Below, piece after piece: positions 8,361 through 17,102 of a stretch of 64,000 nt of DNA. The DNA is from Bradyrhizobium sp. RD5-C2. GTDB taxonomy: Bacteria > Pseudomonadota > Alphaproteobacteria > Rhizobiales > Xanthobacteraceae. The stretch spans positions 260,634 through 324,633 of the forward strand of contig NZ_BOVL01000026.1 of NCBI RefSeq assembly GCF_019972155.1, read 5' to 3'. Within the stretch, counting starts at the first letter, position 1, and each line of letters starts with the position of its first letter. The notes beneath the pieces are model-generated. The model was not told the DNA's origin and ran no database searches. It was given only the letters and a program-made list of their open reading frames with translations. The translations under genes and the position numbers were made by a program.

Positions 8361-8981
8361 TCAGCTCGCCTGTGCCTGACGTGGCGCAGGCCGCGCGGCC
8401 ATGCTGACCATCCTGAGCGCGAACACCGCGGCGAGCGGCACCAGGAACAGCGCGTAGAGTGGCATCTCGGGAATCCGCTTGCCGAACGAAACCATGAACT
8501 GCAGCAGCAGATAATAGCCGCCGATCAGATGCAGCCTGCGCCAGGCGCGCTGGCCCAGCAGCGCAGCGGTGCGATCGAACGAGGTCGCGGTCAGCGCGAT
8601 GATGACGAGATAGCCGATGCCGCCGAAGATGTAGGAGACGATAGAGGTGGCGGCGGCGAAGCCGGCCGGGTCCAGCATTGCGAACGCTGATACCGCGACC
8701 GCGTGGATGGCGTGCGAGGCGGCGAAGGTGACGCCGAGATAGCGGCGGTTGCGGCGCTGCCAGTGCGTCCAGGCATTCGGCCGGAGCCGCGCCAGCGCCG
8801 CCGCGGAGAAGGCGAGGCAGAAGAATAGCAGCGAGGTCCGCGCCGTGAAGCGGATCACCATCCGCACGCCCTCGACCTCGAACTGCCGCATCGCGGCGAT
8901 CCAGATCGAAAGCCCGATCAGGGTCAGTGTGAGCAGGCCGAACAGCCGCCAGCCCTCGAACCAGTTTCGACGCGTCGTCAC
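8361..8981 (-). CDS. Ferric-reductase-like transmembrane protein
   Basis: The 206-residue membrane protein has about six hydrophobic segments and conserved-type histidines at helix ends (THWQRRNRRYLGVTFAASHAIHAV; WRRLHLIGGYYLLLQF), as in ferric-reductase-like/MsrQ membrane domains that bind heme and pass electrons across the inner membrane. I chose the GTG at 8981 because GGGAGG lies six bases upstream; an ATG at 9053 would run through the operator region. It is divergent from a TetR gene with two operator-like palindromes between them, which suggests repression by that TetR. Confidence 0.7.
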   Translation of the reverse strand: MTTRRNWFEGWRLFGLLTLTLIGLSIWIAAMRQFEVEGVRMVIRFTARTSLLFFCLAFSAAALARLRPNAWTHWQRRNRRYLGVTFAASHAIHAVAVSAFAMLDPAGFAAATSIVSYIFGGIGYLVIIALTATSFDRTAALLGQRAWRRLHLIGGYYLLLQFMVSFGKRIPEMPLYALFLVPLAAVFALRMVSMAARPAPRQAQAS

Positions 8982-9001
8982 ATCCTGCCTCCCATCGTTG
9001 A

Positions 9002-9061
9002 TGTAATCGCCAGTTACATTTCGCGATGGAGCGCGGTCAATCCGTGTAATCACCGCTTACA
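9002..9061. promoter_or_regulatory. Double TetR operator between divergent genes
   Basis: Two copies of the same 17-bp dyad TGTAA-N7-TTACA sit at 9002-9018 and 9045-9061, with starts 43 bp apart (about four helical turns). They lie between the membrane protein start (8981) and the TetR start (9093), the expected location for autoregulation and divergent control. Confidence 0.75.
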
Positions 9062-9092
9062 TTCACAAGCGGGTGATGCTAGAGATGGCGCG

Positions 9093-9809
9093 ATGCGCCG
9101 TCCCGCCAAAACCCCACCCGCCAAAAGCCCGTCGGCCGGACGCCGGTCCGCCAAGCCGCGTCCGGCCGTTGCGGCGCGGGCGCCGGCGGCCAAGCCGTAC
9201 CACCACGGCGACCTCCGCCGGGTCCTGATCGAGGCCGCCATGCAACTGGTCGGCGAGGGCGGGCCGGAGGCGGTCAGTGTGCGCGAAGCCGCCCGCCGCG
9301 CCGGGGTTTCGCCGGGCGCGCCGTTCCGGCATTTCCCGAGCCGGGATGCCCTGATGAATGCGGTGGCCGAGGAGGCGCAGCGCCGCTTCCGCGCCGAGAT
9401 CGTGGCGGCGCTGGCCGATGCACCGCCCGGCGATCCGCTCGGCCGCTTCCGCTGCCTCGGGATCGCCTATCTGCGCTGGGCGATGAAGAACCCGACCCAT
9501 TTCGAGATCATCTCCAGCCGCCGCTTCTTCGACCACGACCGCTCGGCTGGGGTCTCCAGTGACAATGCGGAGTTGATCGGCCTGACCGAGCGGACGCTGG
9601 CCGAGGCCTTTTCAGCCGGCCAGCTTGCGGCGCGCGACCTGAAGCAGGTCCAGATCGCCGGCCGCGCGCTCGTCTACGGTTTTGCACGGATGCATATCGA
9701 CGGCCATTTACCGCGCTGGGGCGTCGCCGAAGCTGAGGCCGAGCAGATGGCCGCTGACATCGTCGACCTCTTCATTGCCGGCATCGCGAGGCCTGCTGCG
9801 AAGGTCTGA
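9093..9809 (+). CDS. TetR/AcrR-family transcriptional regulator
   Basis: The 238-residue protein has a long basic Pro/Ala/Lys-rich N-terminal extension (residues 1-35), a TetR HTH (about 40-90; VREAARRAGVSPGAPFRHFPSRDAL) and a helical C-terminal ligand domain of the WHG type (YLRWAMKNPTHFEIISS). It probably represses itself and the divergent ferric-reductase-like gene through the two TGTAA-N7-TTACA dyads upstream. The inducer is unknown. The basic extension is unusual and may add DNA contacts. Confidence 0.88.
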   Translation: MRRPAKTPPAKSPSAGRRSAKPRPAVAARAPAAKPYHHGDLRRVLIEAAMQLVGEGGPEAVSVREAARRAGVSPGAPFRHFPSRDALMNAVAEEAQRRFRAEIVAALADAPPGDPLGRFRCLGIAYLRWAMKNPTHFEIISSRRFFDHDRSAGVSSDNAELIGLTERTLAEAFSAGQLAARDLKQVQIAGRALVYGFARMHIDGHLPRWGVAEAEAEQMAADIVDLFIAGIARPAAKV

Positions 9810-9978
9810 GGCGCGTCGCGCCGGCCGGGCGTGCTCCGGGCGGGCAAATTCATTGCGCGTTCATGACGATTCAATTACGTTTTTGTGACACGGCGCAGAC
9901 TCCGGCTGTGCGGTGTGCCTCCTGGCCTTTGCCAGTCAAGGCCGTGGCATTGCGCCGGGTTTGTATTGCGTCCCACCC

Positions 9979-11691
9979 ATGGCGCCCGCGCCTCAGCAAA
10001 ACTCGTCCGTTGCCGCGCTGGCCGGCGGTCTCGCCGCGATCGGCATCTGGCGGTTGCTGGCGGTCGCCGCACCGCATCTCGGCGCGCTGATCCTGATGCT
10101 GCGGACCGAGACCGATTTCGGCTCGCGGCTCTGCTTCCTGCTCAGCTGGGGAATTCTCAACTTCCTGTTCATCGCGCTGCTGCGCCGGCCGGCGCTGTCG
10201 GGCGCGCTGTCGCTGACGCTGGTCGTGGTGCTGGTGCTGCTGTCGCGGTTCAAGCACGACGTGGTGCAGATGACCGCGAACTTCGTCGACCTGATGGTGA
10301 TCGATCGCGACACCGCGTCGTTTCTGCTCACGATCTTTCCGAACCTGCGCTGGTCGATCATCGGCGCCGGCCTGGTCACGCTGCCGCTGATGTACGCGCT
10401 GTGGTGGCTCGACCCGTTCCGCATCCGCCGCCTGCCGGCCGCAGCGGCCTGCCTTGCCTGCACCGCGGCGCTCTCGGGCTATGCCTTCGCCTGGCCGGAC
10501 GAGGCCTGGCGCGGCTATTACGACGACGGCTATCTGTCGAAATTCGCGCGCTCCGGCGTGACTGCGGTGTCGGACTTCGTCGCCTATGGCTTCATGGAGT
10601 CGGATCCGAGTGCGAGCGACCAGCTCAAGGTGCCCCTGGTCGACGCCTGCCATCCCGCCGGGCGGCGGCCGAACATCATCATGATCCATGATGAATCGAG
10701 CTTCGACATCCGCGCTGCGTCCGGCGTCAAGGTCCCGCCGGGCTATGGCGGCCAGTTCAAATCCTACGACGGTGTCGAGCGCAAATTCCTCGCCGAGAGC
10801 AATGGCGGGCCGAGCTGGTTCACCGAGTACAATGTGCTGGCGGGATTGTCCTCGCGCTCGTTCGGCCGGTTCGCCTATTTCGTCACCCGCATCGCATCGG
10901 GCCGCGTCGCGCGCGGCCTGCCGCTGGCGCTGCGCCGCTGCGGCTACGACACGCTGTCGCTCTATCCGGCGTTCGGCGCCTTCATGAGCGCGCGCAGCTT
11001 CCAGACCACAACCGGCATCCAGCAATTCTACGACGCGCATGATCTGCACGCGAAGGACGTCGAGCCCGACAGCTTCTTCTACGACAAGGCGCTGAAGCTG
11101 ATGGCCGAGCAGAAGACGCTCAGCACGCCGCTGTTCACCTTCGTCTATCTCGCCGCCAATCATTTCCCGTGGGAGACGAAATTCCGTCCCGAGTTGCTGC
11201 CGGCATGGAAGCGGCCGGGTAACACGCCGTCGGTCGACGAATATCTGCGCCGGCAGGCGATGAGCGCCAGTGACTATGCCGGCTTTGTCGCGGCGCTGAA
11301 GAAGAAGTTTCCGGCGCAGCCGTTCCTGATCGTGCGCTACGGCGATCATCAGCCGGAGTTCTCGCCGCAGCTGCTCGATCCCGGGCTCGACGAGGCCGGC
11401 ATCGGCAAGAAGCTAATGGACTACGATCCACGCTACTACGCGACATATTACGCGATCGACGCCGTCAACTTCGAACCGGTGAAGAGCCCGACGGTGATGG
11501 ACACGATCGACGCCGCCTATCTGCCGCTGGTGATCCAGGAAGCCGCGGGCATTCCGCTCGATCCGTCGTTCGAGGAGCAGAAGGCGATCATGCTTCGCTG
11601 CAACGGCGAGTTCTACGCCTGCAAGGATGGCGCGGAAGCGCGCCGCTTCAACCGCCTGTTGATCGATGCGGGGATCATCAAGGGACTTTGA
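9979..11691 (+). CDS. Membrane-anchored sulfatase-fold (LtaS/phosphoethanolamine-transferase-like) enzyme
   Basis: The protein (about 570 residues) has N-terminal transmembrane segments over the first 170 residues and a periplasmic alkaline-phosphatase-fold domain. Metal-ligand motifs include MIHDES (E239) and YGDHQPEF (D456, H457). S279, in GGPSWFTEYNVLAGL, sits where LtaS-type enzymes carry their nucleophilic Thr. Such enzymes transfer phosphoglycerol or phosphoethanolamine to envelope glycans or lipids, so periplasmic glucan modification is plausible. I took the ATG at 9979; an ATG at 9913 is possible, and neither has a strong ribosome-binding site. The 9810-9978 spacer shows nothing else clear. 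Confidence 0.75.
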   Translation: MAPAPQQNSSVAALAGGLAAIGIWRLLAVAAPHLGALILMLRTETDFGSRLCFLLSWGILNFLFIALLRRPALSGALSLTLVVVLVLLSRFKHDVVQMTANFVDLMVIDRDTASFLLTIFPNLRWSIIGAGLVTLPLMYALWWLDPFRIRRLPAAAACLACTAALSGYAFAWPDEAWRGYYDDGYLSKFARSGVTAVSDFVAYGFMESDPSASDQLKVPLVDACHPAGRRPNIIMIHDESSFDIRAASGVKVPPGYGGQFKSYDGVERKFLAESNGGPSWFTEYNVLAGLSSRSFGRFAYFVTRIASGRVARGLPLALRRCGYDTLSLYPAFGAFMSARSFQTTTGIQQFYDAHDLHAKDVEPDSFFYDKALKLMAEQKTLSTPLFTFVYLAANHFPWETKFRPELLPAWKRPGNTPSVDEYLRRQAMSASDYAGFVAALKKKFPAQPFLIVRYGDHQPEFSPQLLDPGLDEAGIGKKLMDYDPRYYATYYAIDAVNFEPVKSPTVMDTIDAAYLPLVIQEAAGIPLDPSFEEQKAIMLRCNGEFYACKDGAEARRFNRLLIDAGIIKGL

Positions 11692-11696
11692 GAATT

Positions 11697-11782
11697 CGTC
11701 ATTGCGAGGAGCGTAGCGACGAAGCAATCCATCTTTCCTCGCATGCGGAGAGGTGGATTGCTTCGCTTCGCTCGCAATGACG
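11697..11782. repeat. Palindromic intergenic repeat, family B copy 1
   Basis: An 86-base imperfect palindrome with ends CGTCATTGCGAG / CTCGCAATGACG and internal GAAGCAATCCA / TGGATTGCTTC. Related copies are at 33902-33987 and 53522-53605. It fills the gap between two convergent genes. Confidence 0.85.
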
Positions 11783-11790
11783 GCAAGAGG

Positions 11791-13341
11791 CTATTTTCCC
11801 CCGACCTTCTCCCACAACCAGCGCGCCACGGCGTCGGGCGATGATGATGCGTCGTTGCCCGATGCGCGCAGGTTGGCCTCGCGCATCTCGGCGATGCCGA
11901 TCTTGTCGAGCAGCGGACGCAGCGCCGCCTTGAGGACCTCGTCGTCGCGCCGCTTTGGCGACAGCAGCACGATCGCGTCATAGGGCGGGATCGCGTGCCT
12001 GTCGTCCGCGAGCGCAACCAGGTCGTATTTTGCGATCAGCCCATCGCTGGTGTAGCCCGCGATGACGTCGACCTCGCCGGAGGCAACCGCCGCATACATG
12101 AAATCCGGCTGCATCTGGCGCTGGGCGCGGAACGTCAGCCCATACGCCTTCTGGATGCCGGCCCATTCCGGCCGCGAGAAGATTTCATAGTCGCCGGCGA
12201 TCGACATCGTCGCAGCGTGCGACGCCAGGTCGGCGATCGAATGGATGCCGAGCTCCTCGGCGCGCTTCTTCGGCATCACCAGTGCATAGGCGTTCTCGAA
12301 GCCGAGCTCGCCGAACAGCGTGATGTCCTGCTTCGCCAGCGTCGTCTTCAGTTCGCCCAGCAGCTCGGCACGGGGCCTGATGTCGGTGTGGTGGAACTGG
12401 TTGGCCCACAGTGTCCCGGAATAGTCGACATAGACGTCGATATCGCCGGCCGCGAGCGCATCGAAGATCACATTGGAGCCGAGTCCGGCGCGGGTCGTCG
12501 TCGGCAGTCCGGCCGCTTGTAGCCGCTGCGCCATCAGCGCCGACAGCACGTATTGCTCGGTGAACGTCTTGGCGCCGACGACGTAGCGCGCCTGCTGCCG
12601 TGCGATCGCTGGCACCAGCGTCGCCGCGATCAGGGCGGCTATGCCGAGCCCGCCGAGTGCGGTCCGGACGCGGCTGCGATTGCGCAGGCCATTCTCGATC
12701 AGCGCCAGCAATTGGTCGACGACGAGCGCGAGCACGGCGGCGGCGAAACAGCCGAACAGCACGAACACCCAGTTCTGGGTCTGCAGCCCCGCGAAGATGT
12801 AGTTGCCGAGGCTGGTCTGGCCGATCGGCGTCGACAGCGTCGCGGTGCCGATCACCCACACCGCGGCGGTGCGGATGCCCGCCATCATCACCGGCAGCGC
12901 GAGCGGCAGCTCGACCATGGTGAGTGATTGCCGCGGCGTCATGCCGACGCCCTGGGCTGCCTCCAGCACCGCCGGATCGACGCCGGAGAGGCCGGTGATG
13001 GTGTTGCGTAAGACTGGCAGCATCGAATAGAGCGCGAGCGCCAGCACCGCCGGCAGGAAGCCGAAGGCGGAGAAGCTGAAGCCGAGCCACGTCGCGGTCA
13101 GAGCCGTGAGCGCCAGCAACAACGGATAGAACAGCGCGAGCAGCGCAAGACCGGGCACCGTCTGCACGATGCTGGCAAGCCCGAGCAGCGTGCCGCGCAG
13201 CACCGGCCGGTTGCGCGCGATGAGCGCAAGCGGCAGGCTGATCAGAAGTCCGAGCGCCAGCGCGGCGACGCTGACCCGGACATGGTTGCCGAGATAGTCG
13301 GGCAGATGCGCAAGCGCCTCGCTCCAGCGTGGATCGCTCAT
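11791..13341 (-). CDS. Osmoprotectant-type ABC transporter, permease fused to substrate-binding domain
   Basis: The 516-residue protein joins an N-terminal permease (residues about 15-215, about six membrane helices, with the EAA-type loop EAAQGVGMTPRQSLTMVELP) to a C-terminal OpuAC-type glycine-betaine/choline binding domain (about 235-515; VGAKTFTEQYVLSALMAQRL, YVDYSGTLW). It imports quaternary ammonium osmoprotectants or related compounds. The binding domain lies outside the membrane, tethered to the permease. The start overlaps the ATPase stop by 4 bases (ATGA), so the two are translationally coupled. Confidence 0.92.
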   Translation of the reverse strand: MSDPRWSEALAHLPDYLGNHVRVSVAALALGLLISLPLALIARNRPVLRGTLLGLASIVQTVPGLALLALFYPLLLALTALTATWLGFSFSAFGFLPAVLALALYSMLPVLRNTITGLSGVDPAVLEAAQGVGMTPRQSLTMVELPLALPVMMAGIRTAAVWVIGTATLSTPIGQTSLGNYIFAGLQTQNWVFVLFGCFAAAVLALVVDQLLALIENGLRNRSRVRTALGGLGIAALIAATLVPAIARQQARYVVGAKTFTEQYVLSALMAQRLQAAGLPTTTRAGLGSNVIFDALAAGDIDVYVDYSGTLWANQFHHTDIRPRAELLGELKTTLAKQDITLFGELGFENAYALVMPKKRAEELGIHSIADLASHAATMSIAGDYEIFSRPEWAGIQKAYGLTFRAQRQMQPDFMYAAVASGEVDVIAGYTSDGLIAKYDLVALADDRHAIPPYDAIVLLSPKRRDDEVLKAALRPLLDKIGIAEMREANLRASGNDASSSPDAVARWLWEKVGGK

Positions 13342-14153
13342 GCCGTGCCGTCCCGCGGCAGCAATGCGCCCAGCCGTTCCGCCTGTCGCCGCGGCGTCCG
13401 CAAGAGTTCGCCGACATAGGCATCGGTGTTGGCCGCGAGCTCCGCCGGCGTGCCCAAAGCGAGCAGCTTGCCGCCGCGCATCACCGCGATACGGTCGGCC
13501 AGCAGCAGTGCTTCGGTCATGTCGTGGGTGATCATGACTGTGGTCAGTCCAAGCTCGCGGTGCAGTGTGCGATAATCGTCGCCGAGCGCGTCGCGGGTCA
13601 GCGGATCGAGCGCGCCGAACGGCTCGTCCATCAGCACGATGCGCGGCTTCGCAGCCAGCGCACGCGCGACGCCGACGCGTTGGCGCTGACCGCCGGAGAG
13701 TTCGTGCGGCAGGCGGTCGCGATGTTGGGCGCGGTCGAGCCGCACGAGGTCGAGCAGCTCGTCGACCCGTGCCGAGATCTCGGCCTGCGGCCAGCCGAGC
13801 AGTTTTGGCGTGATGCCGACATTGTCGGCGACGGTGAGATGCGGAAACAGTCCGCCACTCTGGAAGACATAGCCGATACGGCGCCGCAGCAGGATCGGGT
13901 CGATGCGGCTGACGTCTTCGCCCTCGACGGCGATCCGGCCGCGGTCGGCCTCGATCAGGCGGTTGGCGAGCCTAAGCAGCGTCGTCTTGCCGGAGCCCGA
14001 GCCGCCGACAACAGCCAGGAATTCACCCTCGGCGACGTCAAGCGAGACGTCGTCGACCGCCACCACGCGACCATTGTCAAAACTCTTGCCGACATGCGCG
14101 TAGGCGATCAGCGGCGTTGCAGGCATTCTCGTGCCATTCCTGGGCGACCTCAC
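13338..14153 (-). CDS. Osmoprotectant-type ABC transporter, ATP-binding subunit
   Basis: The 271-residue ATPase has Walker A GGSGSGKTTLL (about residues 35-45), the signature LSGGQRQRVGVARAL and Walker B IVLMDEPFGALDP. It lacks C-terminal CBS domains, so it is the short form and has no obvious ionic-strength sensor. It drives the fused permease/binding protein with which it overlaps by 4 bases, and it is the first gene of the operon. The upstream region 14154-14266 shows no strong promoter match. Confidence 0.92.
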   Translation of the reverse strand: MRSPRNGTRMPATPLIAYAHVGKSFDNGRVVAVDDVSLDVAEGEFLAVVGGSGSGKTTLLRLANRLIEADRGRIAVEGEDVSRIDPILLRRRIGYVFQSGGLFPHLTVADNVGITPKLLGWPQAEISARVDELLDLVRLDRAQHRDRLPHELSGGQRQRVGVARALAAKPRIVLMDEPFGALDPLTRDALGDDYRTLHRELGLTTVMITHDMTEALLLADRIAVMRGGKLLALGTPAELAANTDAYVGELLRTPRRQAERLGALLPRDGTA

Positions 14154-14266
14154 GTCTCACCATCGTGAACGACAGTGATAGCCCATAAAATGGACTTTGA
14201 CTTGAGGTGCACGCGCCTGCGTCACGCGGCTTTCGCAGGCTGTTCCAGTTGGGCGCGCGAAGTGGT

Positions 14267-14284
14267 CAGCCCCTTCCGGGGCTG
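14267..14284 (-). terminator. Hairpin downstream of small secreted protein gene
   Basis: A 7-bp perfect stem CAGCCCC / GGGGCTG with a 4-base loop, 10 bases after the stop of the 71-residue gene on the minus strand. There is no T-run, so termination is uncertain. Confidence 0.4.
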
Positions 14285-14294
14285 TGAGCACACA

Positions 14295-14510
14295 TCACAC
14301 TTCGTTCTTGGGGACGTACTTGCCCATGATGCACTTATAGCTCTGCAAGCGCCAATCGTGATACGGCCCCTTGGCGAGCCAGTCGGCGATGCCGATTTGG
14401 GCGTTCACGGCGCAGGCGCCCATGGTGATGCCGGATTGGTCGCTGTTGGTGACGACCTTTTCCATGCAGAGCTGAGCATTGCAAAGGATGGCGACGAGCG
14501 TAACGAGCAT
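14295..14510 (-). CDS. Small secreted hypothetical protein, 71 residues
   Basis: The protein starts with a short hydrophobic export segment (MLVTLVAILCNAQLC) and has four cysteines, including CMEKVV, GACAVN and YKCIMGKYV. The segment GIADWLAKGPYHDWRLQSYKC looks like a compact folded module. I took the ATG at 14510; an in-frame ATG at 14558 would put residues before the hydrophobic segment. No domain recognised. It stands alone between the ABC operon and the HD gene, with a hairpin after its stop. Confidence 0.6.
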   Translation of the reverse strand: MLVTLVAILCNAQLCMEKVVTNSDQSGITMGACAVNAQIGIADWLAKGPYHDWRLQSYKCIMGKYVPKNEV

Positions 14511-14705
14511 GATGGTCTTTATCCGTAGGATTAACCCGGTCTGAACCGAATCATGCACGGTTCATGCCATTATCAGCGACTTTGGTGTCACAGCCGGCAA
14601 GACCGGAAAAGTACGGCGGACCGAATCACGCGCTCGCCGGCGCGTAGCCGCACGCCCGCAGATACGCTATAGTTCTCCCCAACTACGACGTGAGATCGGG
14701 GGCGA

Positions 14706-15575
14706 GTGAGGAACGTTGCGCTGTCGGGGGCTGCATCGATGATGACGTTACCTGAGTTGGCGGCAGGCGCTTTGGAGAAGTTTCTCGCCACGCATGTCAG
14801 CCGCACCTTCGGGGCTTCGCAGGCCCGCTTTGGCGAACTCCTGCCGGCCGCAGCCCGCATTGCGCTTGAATGCATCGGCAACAGCGATGCGCTCTACCAC
14901 AATGTCGAGCACACGATGCTGGTCACGCTGGCCGGGCATGACATCATCCGCGGTCGCGCGCTGCACACCCATGTCACCGCGGAGGATTATACTCACACGA
15001 TCATCGCGTGCCTGACGCACGACATCGGCTATGTGCGCGGCCTGCTGAAGGGCGATGGACCGGATGGATATGTCATCGATGCCTCCGGCAACAAGGTGGT
15101 GCTGCCGCGCGGCTCGTCGGATGCCGGCCTGATGCCGTATCACGTCGATCGCTCGAAGCTCTATGTGCTCGACAGGCTCGAGGCGGTGCTTCCGCTCGAT
15201 CGCGAGCGCGTCGCACGCAACATCGAGGGCACGCGGTTTCCGGCGCCGGAAGGCCAGCAATATGACGACGAGGCGGCGATCGTCCGGGCCGCTGATTTCA
15301 TCGGTCAGCTCGGCGATCCCAACTACATCAGGAAAGCCAACGCGCTCTATCACGAGTTCGAGGAGGTCGGCATCAACCGCCAGCTCGGCTATGAATCGCC
15401 GGCCGATATCGTCGACCGCTATCCGCAATTCTACTGGAATATGGTTGCGCCGCACATTCAGGGCGCCATCAACTGCCTGAACATGACGGCAAGCGGCCGT
15501 CAGTGGATCGCGAACCTCTACAGCAACGTCTTCCGCGCCGAGCGCGAGGTCACGCTGTCCGGCCCGCAGATCTGA
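14706..15575 (+). CDS. HD-domain metal-dependent phosphohydrolase
   Basis: The protein (289 residues from GTG 14706, or 278 from ATG 14739, which has the better-placed GGGGG upstream) carries an HD-type metal site: YHNVEHT for the first histidines and CLTHDIGY for the central H-D pair. Family members hydrolyse phosphate esters such as nucleotides or cyclic nucleotides. The fold fits a PDEase-like enzyme, but no substrate can be assigned. It has no signal peptide or membrane segment, so it is cytoplasmic. It is probably monocistronic. Confidence 0.78.
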   Translation: MRNVALSGAASMMTLPELAAGALEKFLATHVSRTFGASQARFGELLPAAARIALECIGNSDALYHNVEHTMLVTLAGHDIIRGRALHTHVTAEDYTHTIIACLTHDIGYVRGLLKGDGPDGYVIDASGNKVVLPRGSSDAGLMPYHVDRSKLYVLDRLEAVLPLDRERVARNIEGTRFPAPEGQQYDDEAAIVRAADFIGQLGDPNYIRKANALYHEFEEVGINRQLGYESPADIVDRYPQFYWNMVAPHIQGAINCLNMTASGRQWIANLYSNVFRAEREVTLSGPQI

Positions 15576-15738
15576 GGCACGGCGCCAGCGGCGCGGCCTT
15601 TCAGCACGGCTCGCCTGCATTCCCCGGTCGATTGCGGAGCGTCCACATTTCGGCCCGCTTCATCGTTGCACAGTCCGTGGAAATCGGCGACCTTGCGCCA
15701 TGGACCTCTCCATTGACCGTGTTCTCGATCGTTTCAGC

Positions 15739-16410
15739 ATGATCTCCCGTTTCGCTCAATTGATTGCGATTGCTATCGTGTGCTGGCCCGCGCTCGCCGT
15801 GGCCGCCGGCCCGGTCTACGACGTCGACCTGTATGCGTTGATGTCGGGCACCTGCCGCAATGTCAGCGTCGCCGGCCGCAGCTATACCTGCAAGGCGGTG
15901 GCCTACTTCCACACCCTGCGCGGCCGTTCCGAGTTCACCGTGGTGCTCGACGATCCCGCCGACAAGAGCCATATCGTCTCGTTCTCCGGCGAGAGCACCG
16001 AGCGCACCCAGGACAATCTGTTCGAGCTCGCGGTCGACCGCATGTTGCTGAAGTCGAGCGACCGTCCGCGTGTCGATGGCTTGCCGGTGCCGCTGGTCGA
16101 GATGTCGACAGGCTCCTGCCGTCAGGTCGGAAGCTTCATCACGCGGCAGGTGTCGACCATCACCTGCGCCGCCACCGACCAGAACGGCAAGCGGTACGAG
16201 CTGAGCTTCGAGTCGGACGGCTCGCCGATGACCTTGCGCCGGCTGCGGCAATCGACGCTGCCGTCGGAACGGCAACGGGCGCGCCAGATCGCGCAGCTCG
16301 AATGCCGCCTCAAGGCGCGGGCCGCGCAGGTTCTGCCGCGGGACACCACGGCCTTCATGATCCGTTGTCTCGGTGAGGACGACGGCAAGCCGGCCGGCGA
16401 ACAGCGATAG
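15739..16410 (+). CDS. Secreted hypothetical protein, 223 residues
   Basis: It starts with a Sec signal peptide (MISRFAQLIAIAIVCWPALAVAAG; cleavage after residue 22 or so). The mature part holds two similar modules, each opening with a Cys-containing motif (SGTCRNVSVAGRSYTCKAVAYF and TGSCRQVGSFITRQVSTITC), which suggests an internal duplication with one disulfide per module. No recognised domain. An in-frame ATG at 15700 lies before the signal peptide and is less likely. Two DUF3551 genes follow. Confidence 0.7.
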   Translation: MISRFAQLIAIAIVCWPALAVAAGPVYDVDLYALMSGTCRNVSVAGRSYTCKAVAYFHTLRGRSEFTVVLDDPADKSHIVSFSGESTERTQDNLFELAVDRMLLKSSDRPRVDGLPVPLVEMSTGSCRQVGSFITRQVSTITCAATDQNGKRYELSFESDGSPMTLRRLRQSTLPSERQRARQIAQLECRLKARAAQVLPRDTTAFMIRCLGEDDGKPAGEQR

Positions 16411-16451
16411 CCGCGCGCCCGGCGTTGCGGAGCAAGCTCGAGGAGAATTCG

Positions 16452-16724
16452 ATGCGCTTGAAATTCGCCATCATCGCCGCCATCGGCGTTGGCATCGCCT
16501 CGCCCTCCGCCGCGCAAATGTACGATCCGAATTATCCGGTTTGCCTGGAAGTCTATGGCGGCAGGCTGACGCCCGAGTACATCGATTGCAGCTTCACGTC
16601 GCTTCCGCAATGCAAGGCGACGGCGTCGGGACGATCGGCGACATGCTCGGTCAATCCCTACTACAAAGGCCCAAAAAAGCCGACCAGGGAGCGGGGGCAA
16701 CGACAGCGCCAGCCCGCCGACTAG
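16452..16724 (+). CDS. DUF3551 small secreted protein (copy 1)
   Basis: The 90-residue protein has a signal peptide (MRLKFAIIAAIGVGIASPSAAQ) and the DUF3551 pattern PVCLEVYGG...IDCSFTS...QCKATASGRSATCSVNPYY with four Cys, followed by a basic tail. The family is abundant in Bradyrhizobium and of unknown function. The ATG at 16452 follows GAGGAGAATTCG; an ATG at 16425 is too far upstream of the signal peptide. The next gene is its paralogue. Confidence 0.8.
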   Translation: MRLKFAIIAAIGVGIASPSAAQMYDPNYPVCLEVYGGRLTPEYIDCSFTSLPQCKATASGRSATCSVNPYYKGPKKPTRERGQRQRQPAD

Positions 16725-16800
16725 GGCGCCGTCGCGTCGCCAGCGCAGTTGACCAGCTCCGGCTGTTGCGGGGAAGCCTTCGAACGACAAGGAGAGACCG

Positions 16801-17070
16801 ATGCGCCTGAAACTGTTCGCGATCGCCGCATTTGCGGTCGCCCTGGCAGGACCTGCCGCCGGGCAGGCCTATGATCCGAACTATCCGGTGTGCATGCACG
16901 TCTATGGCGGCCGATTCGGTGGCGGCAACTATATCGACTGCAGCTTCACCTCGATTCCGCAATGCCAAGCGAGCGCGTCGGGCCGGGGCGCGATGTGCTC
17001 GGTGAATCCCTTCTTTGCGCCGCCGCCGCCTCCGAAGCGCCGGGCGCATCGCCGCCATCACGCCCACTGA
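16801..17070 (+). CDS. DUF3551 small secreted protein (copy 2)
   Basis: The 89-residue protein has a signal peptide (MRLKLFAIAAFAVALAGPAAGQ) and a mature part closely related to the preceding gene (YDPNYPVCMHVYGG, CSFTSIPQC, SVNPFF), ending in a Pro/Arg/His-rich tail (PPPPPKRR, RRHH). It is a tandem duplicate with a GGAGAG ribosome-binding site. Function unknown. Confidence 0.8.
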   Translation: MRLKLFAIAAFAVALAGPAAGQAYDPNYPVCMHVYGGRFGGGNYIDCSFTSIPQCQASASGRGAMCSVNPFFAPPPPPKRRAHRRHHAH

Positions 17071-17102
17071 CGCGCGCGCACGAGGCTGGTCGGACGCCTG
17101 CC

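Noticed and set aside
9871..11349. 492-codon antisense frame over the sulfatase-fold gene
   Set aside because: Arg/Gln/His-rich without motif; the plus strand has metal-binding motifs and membrane helices.
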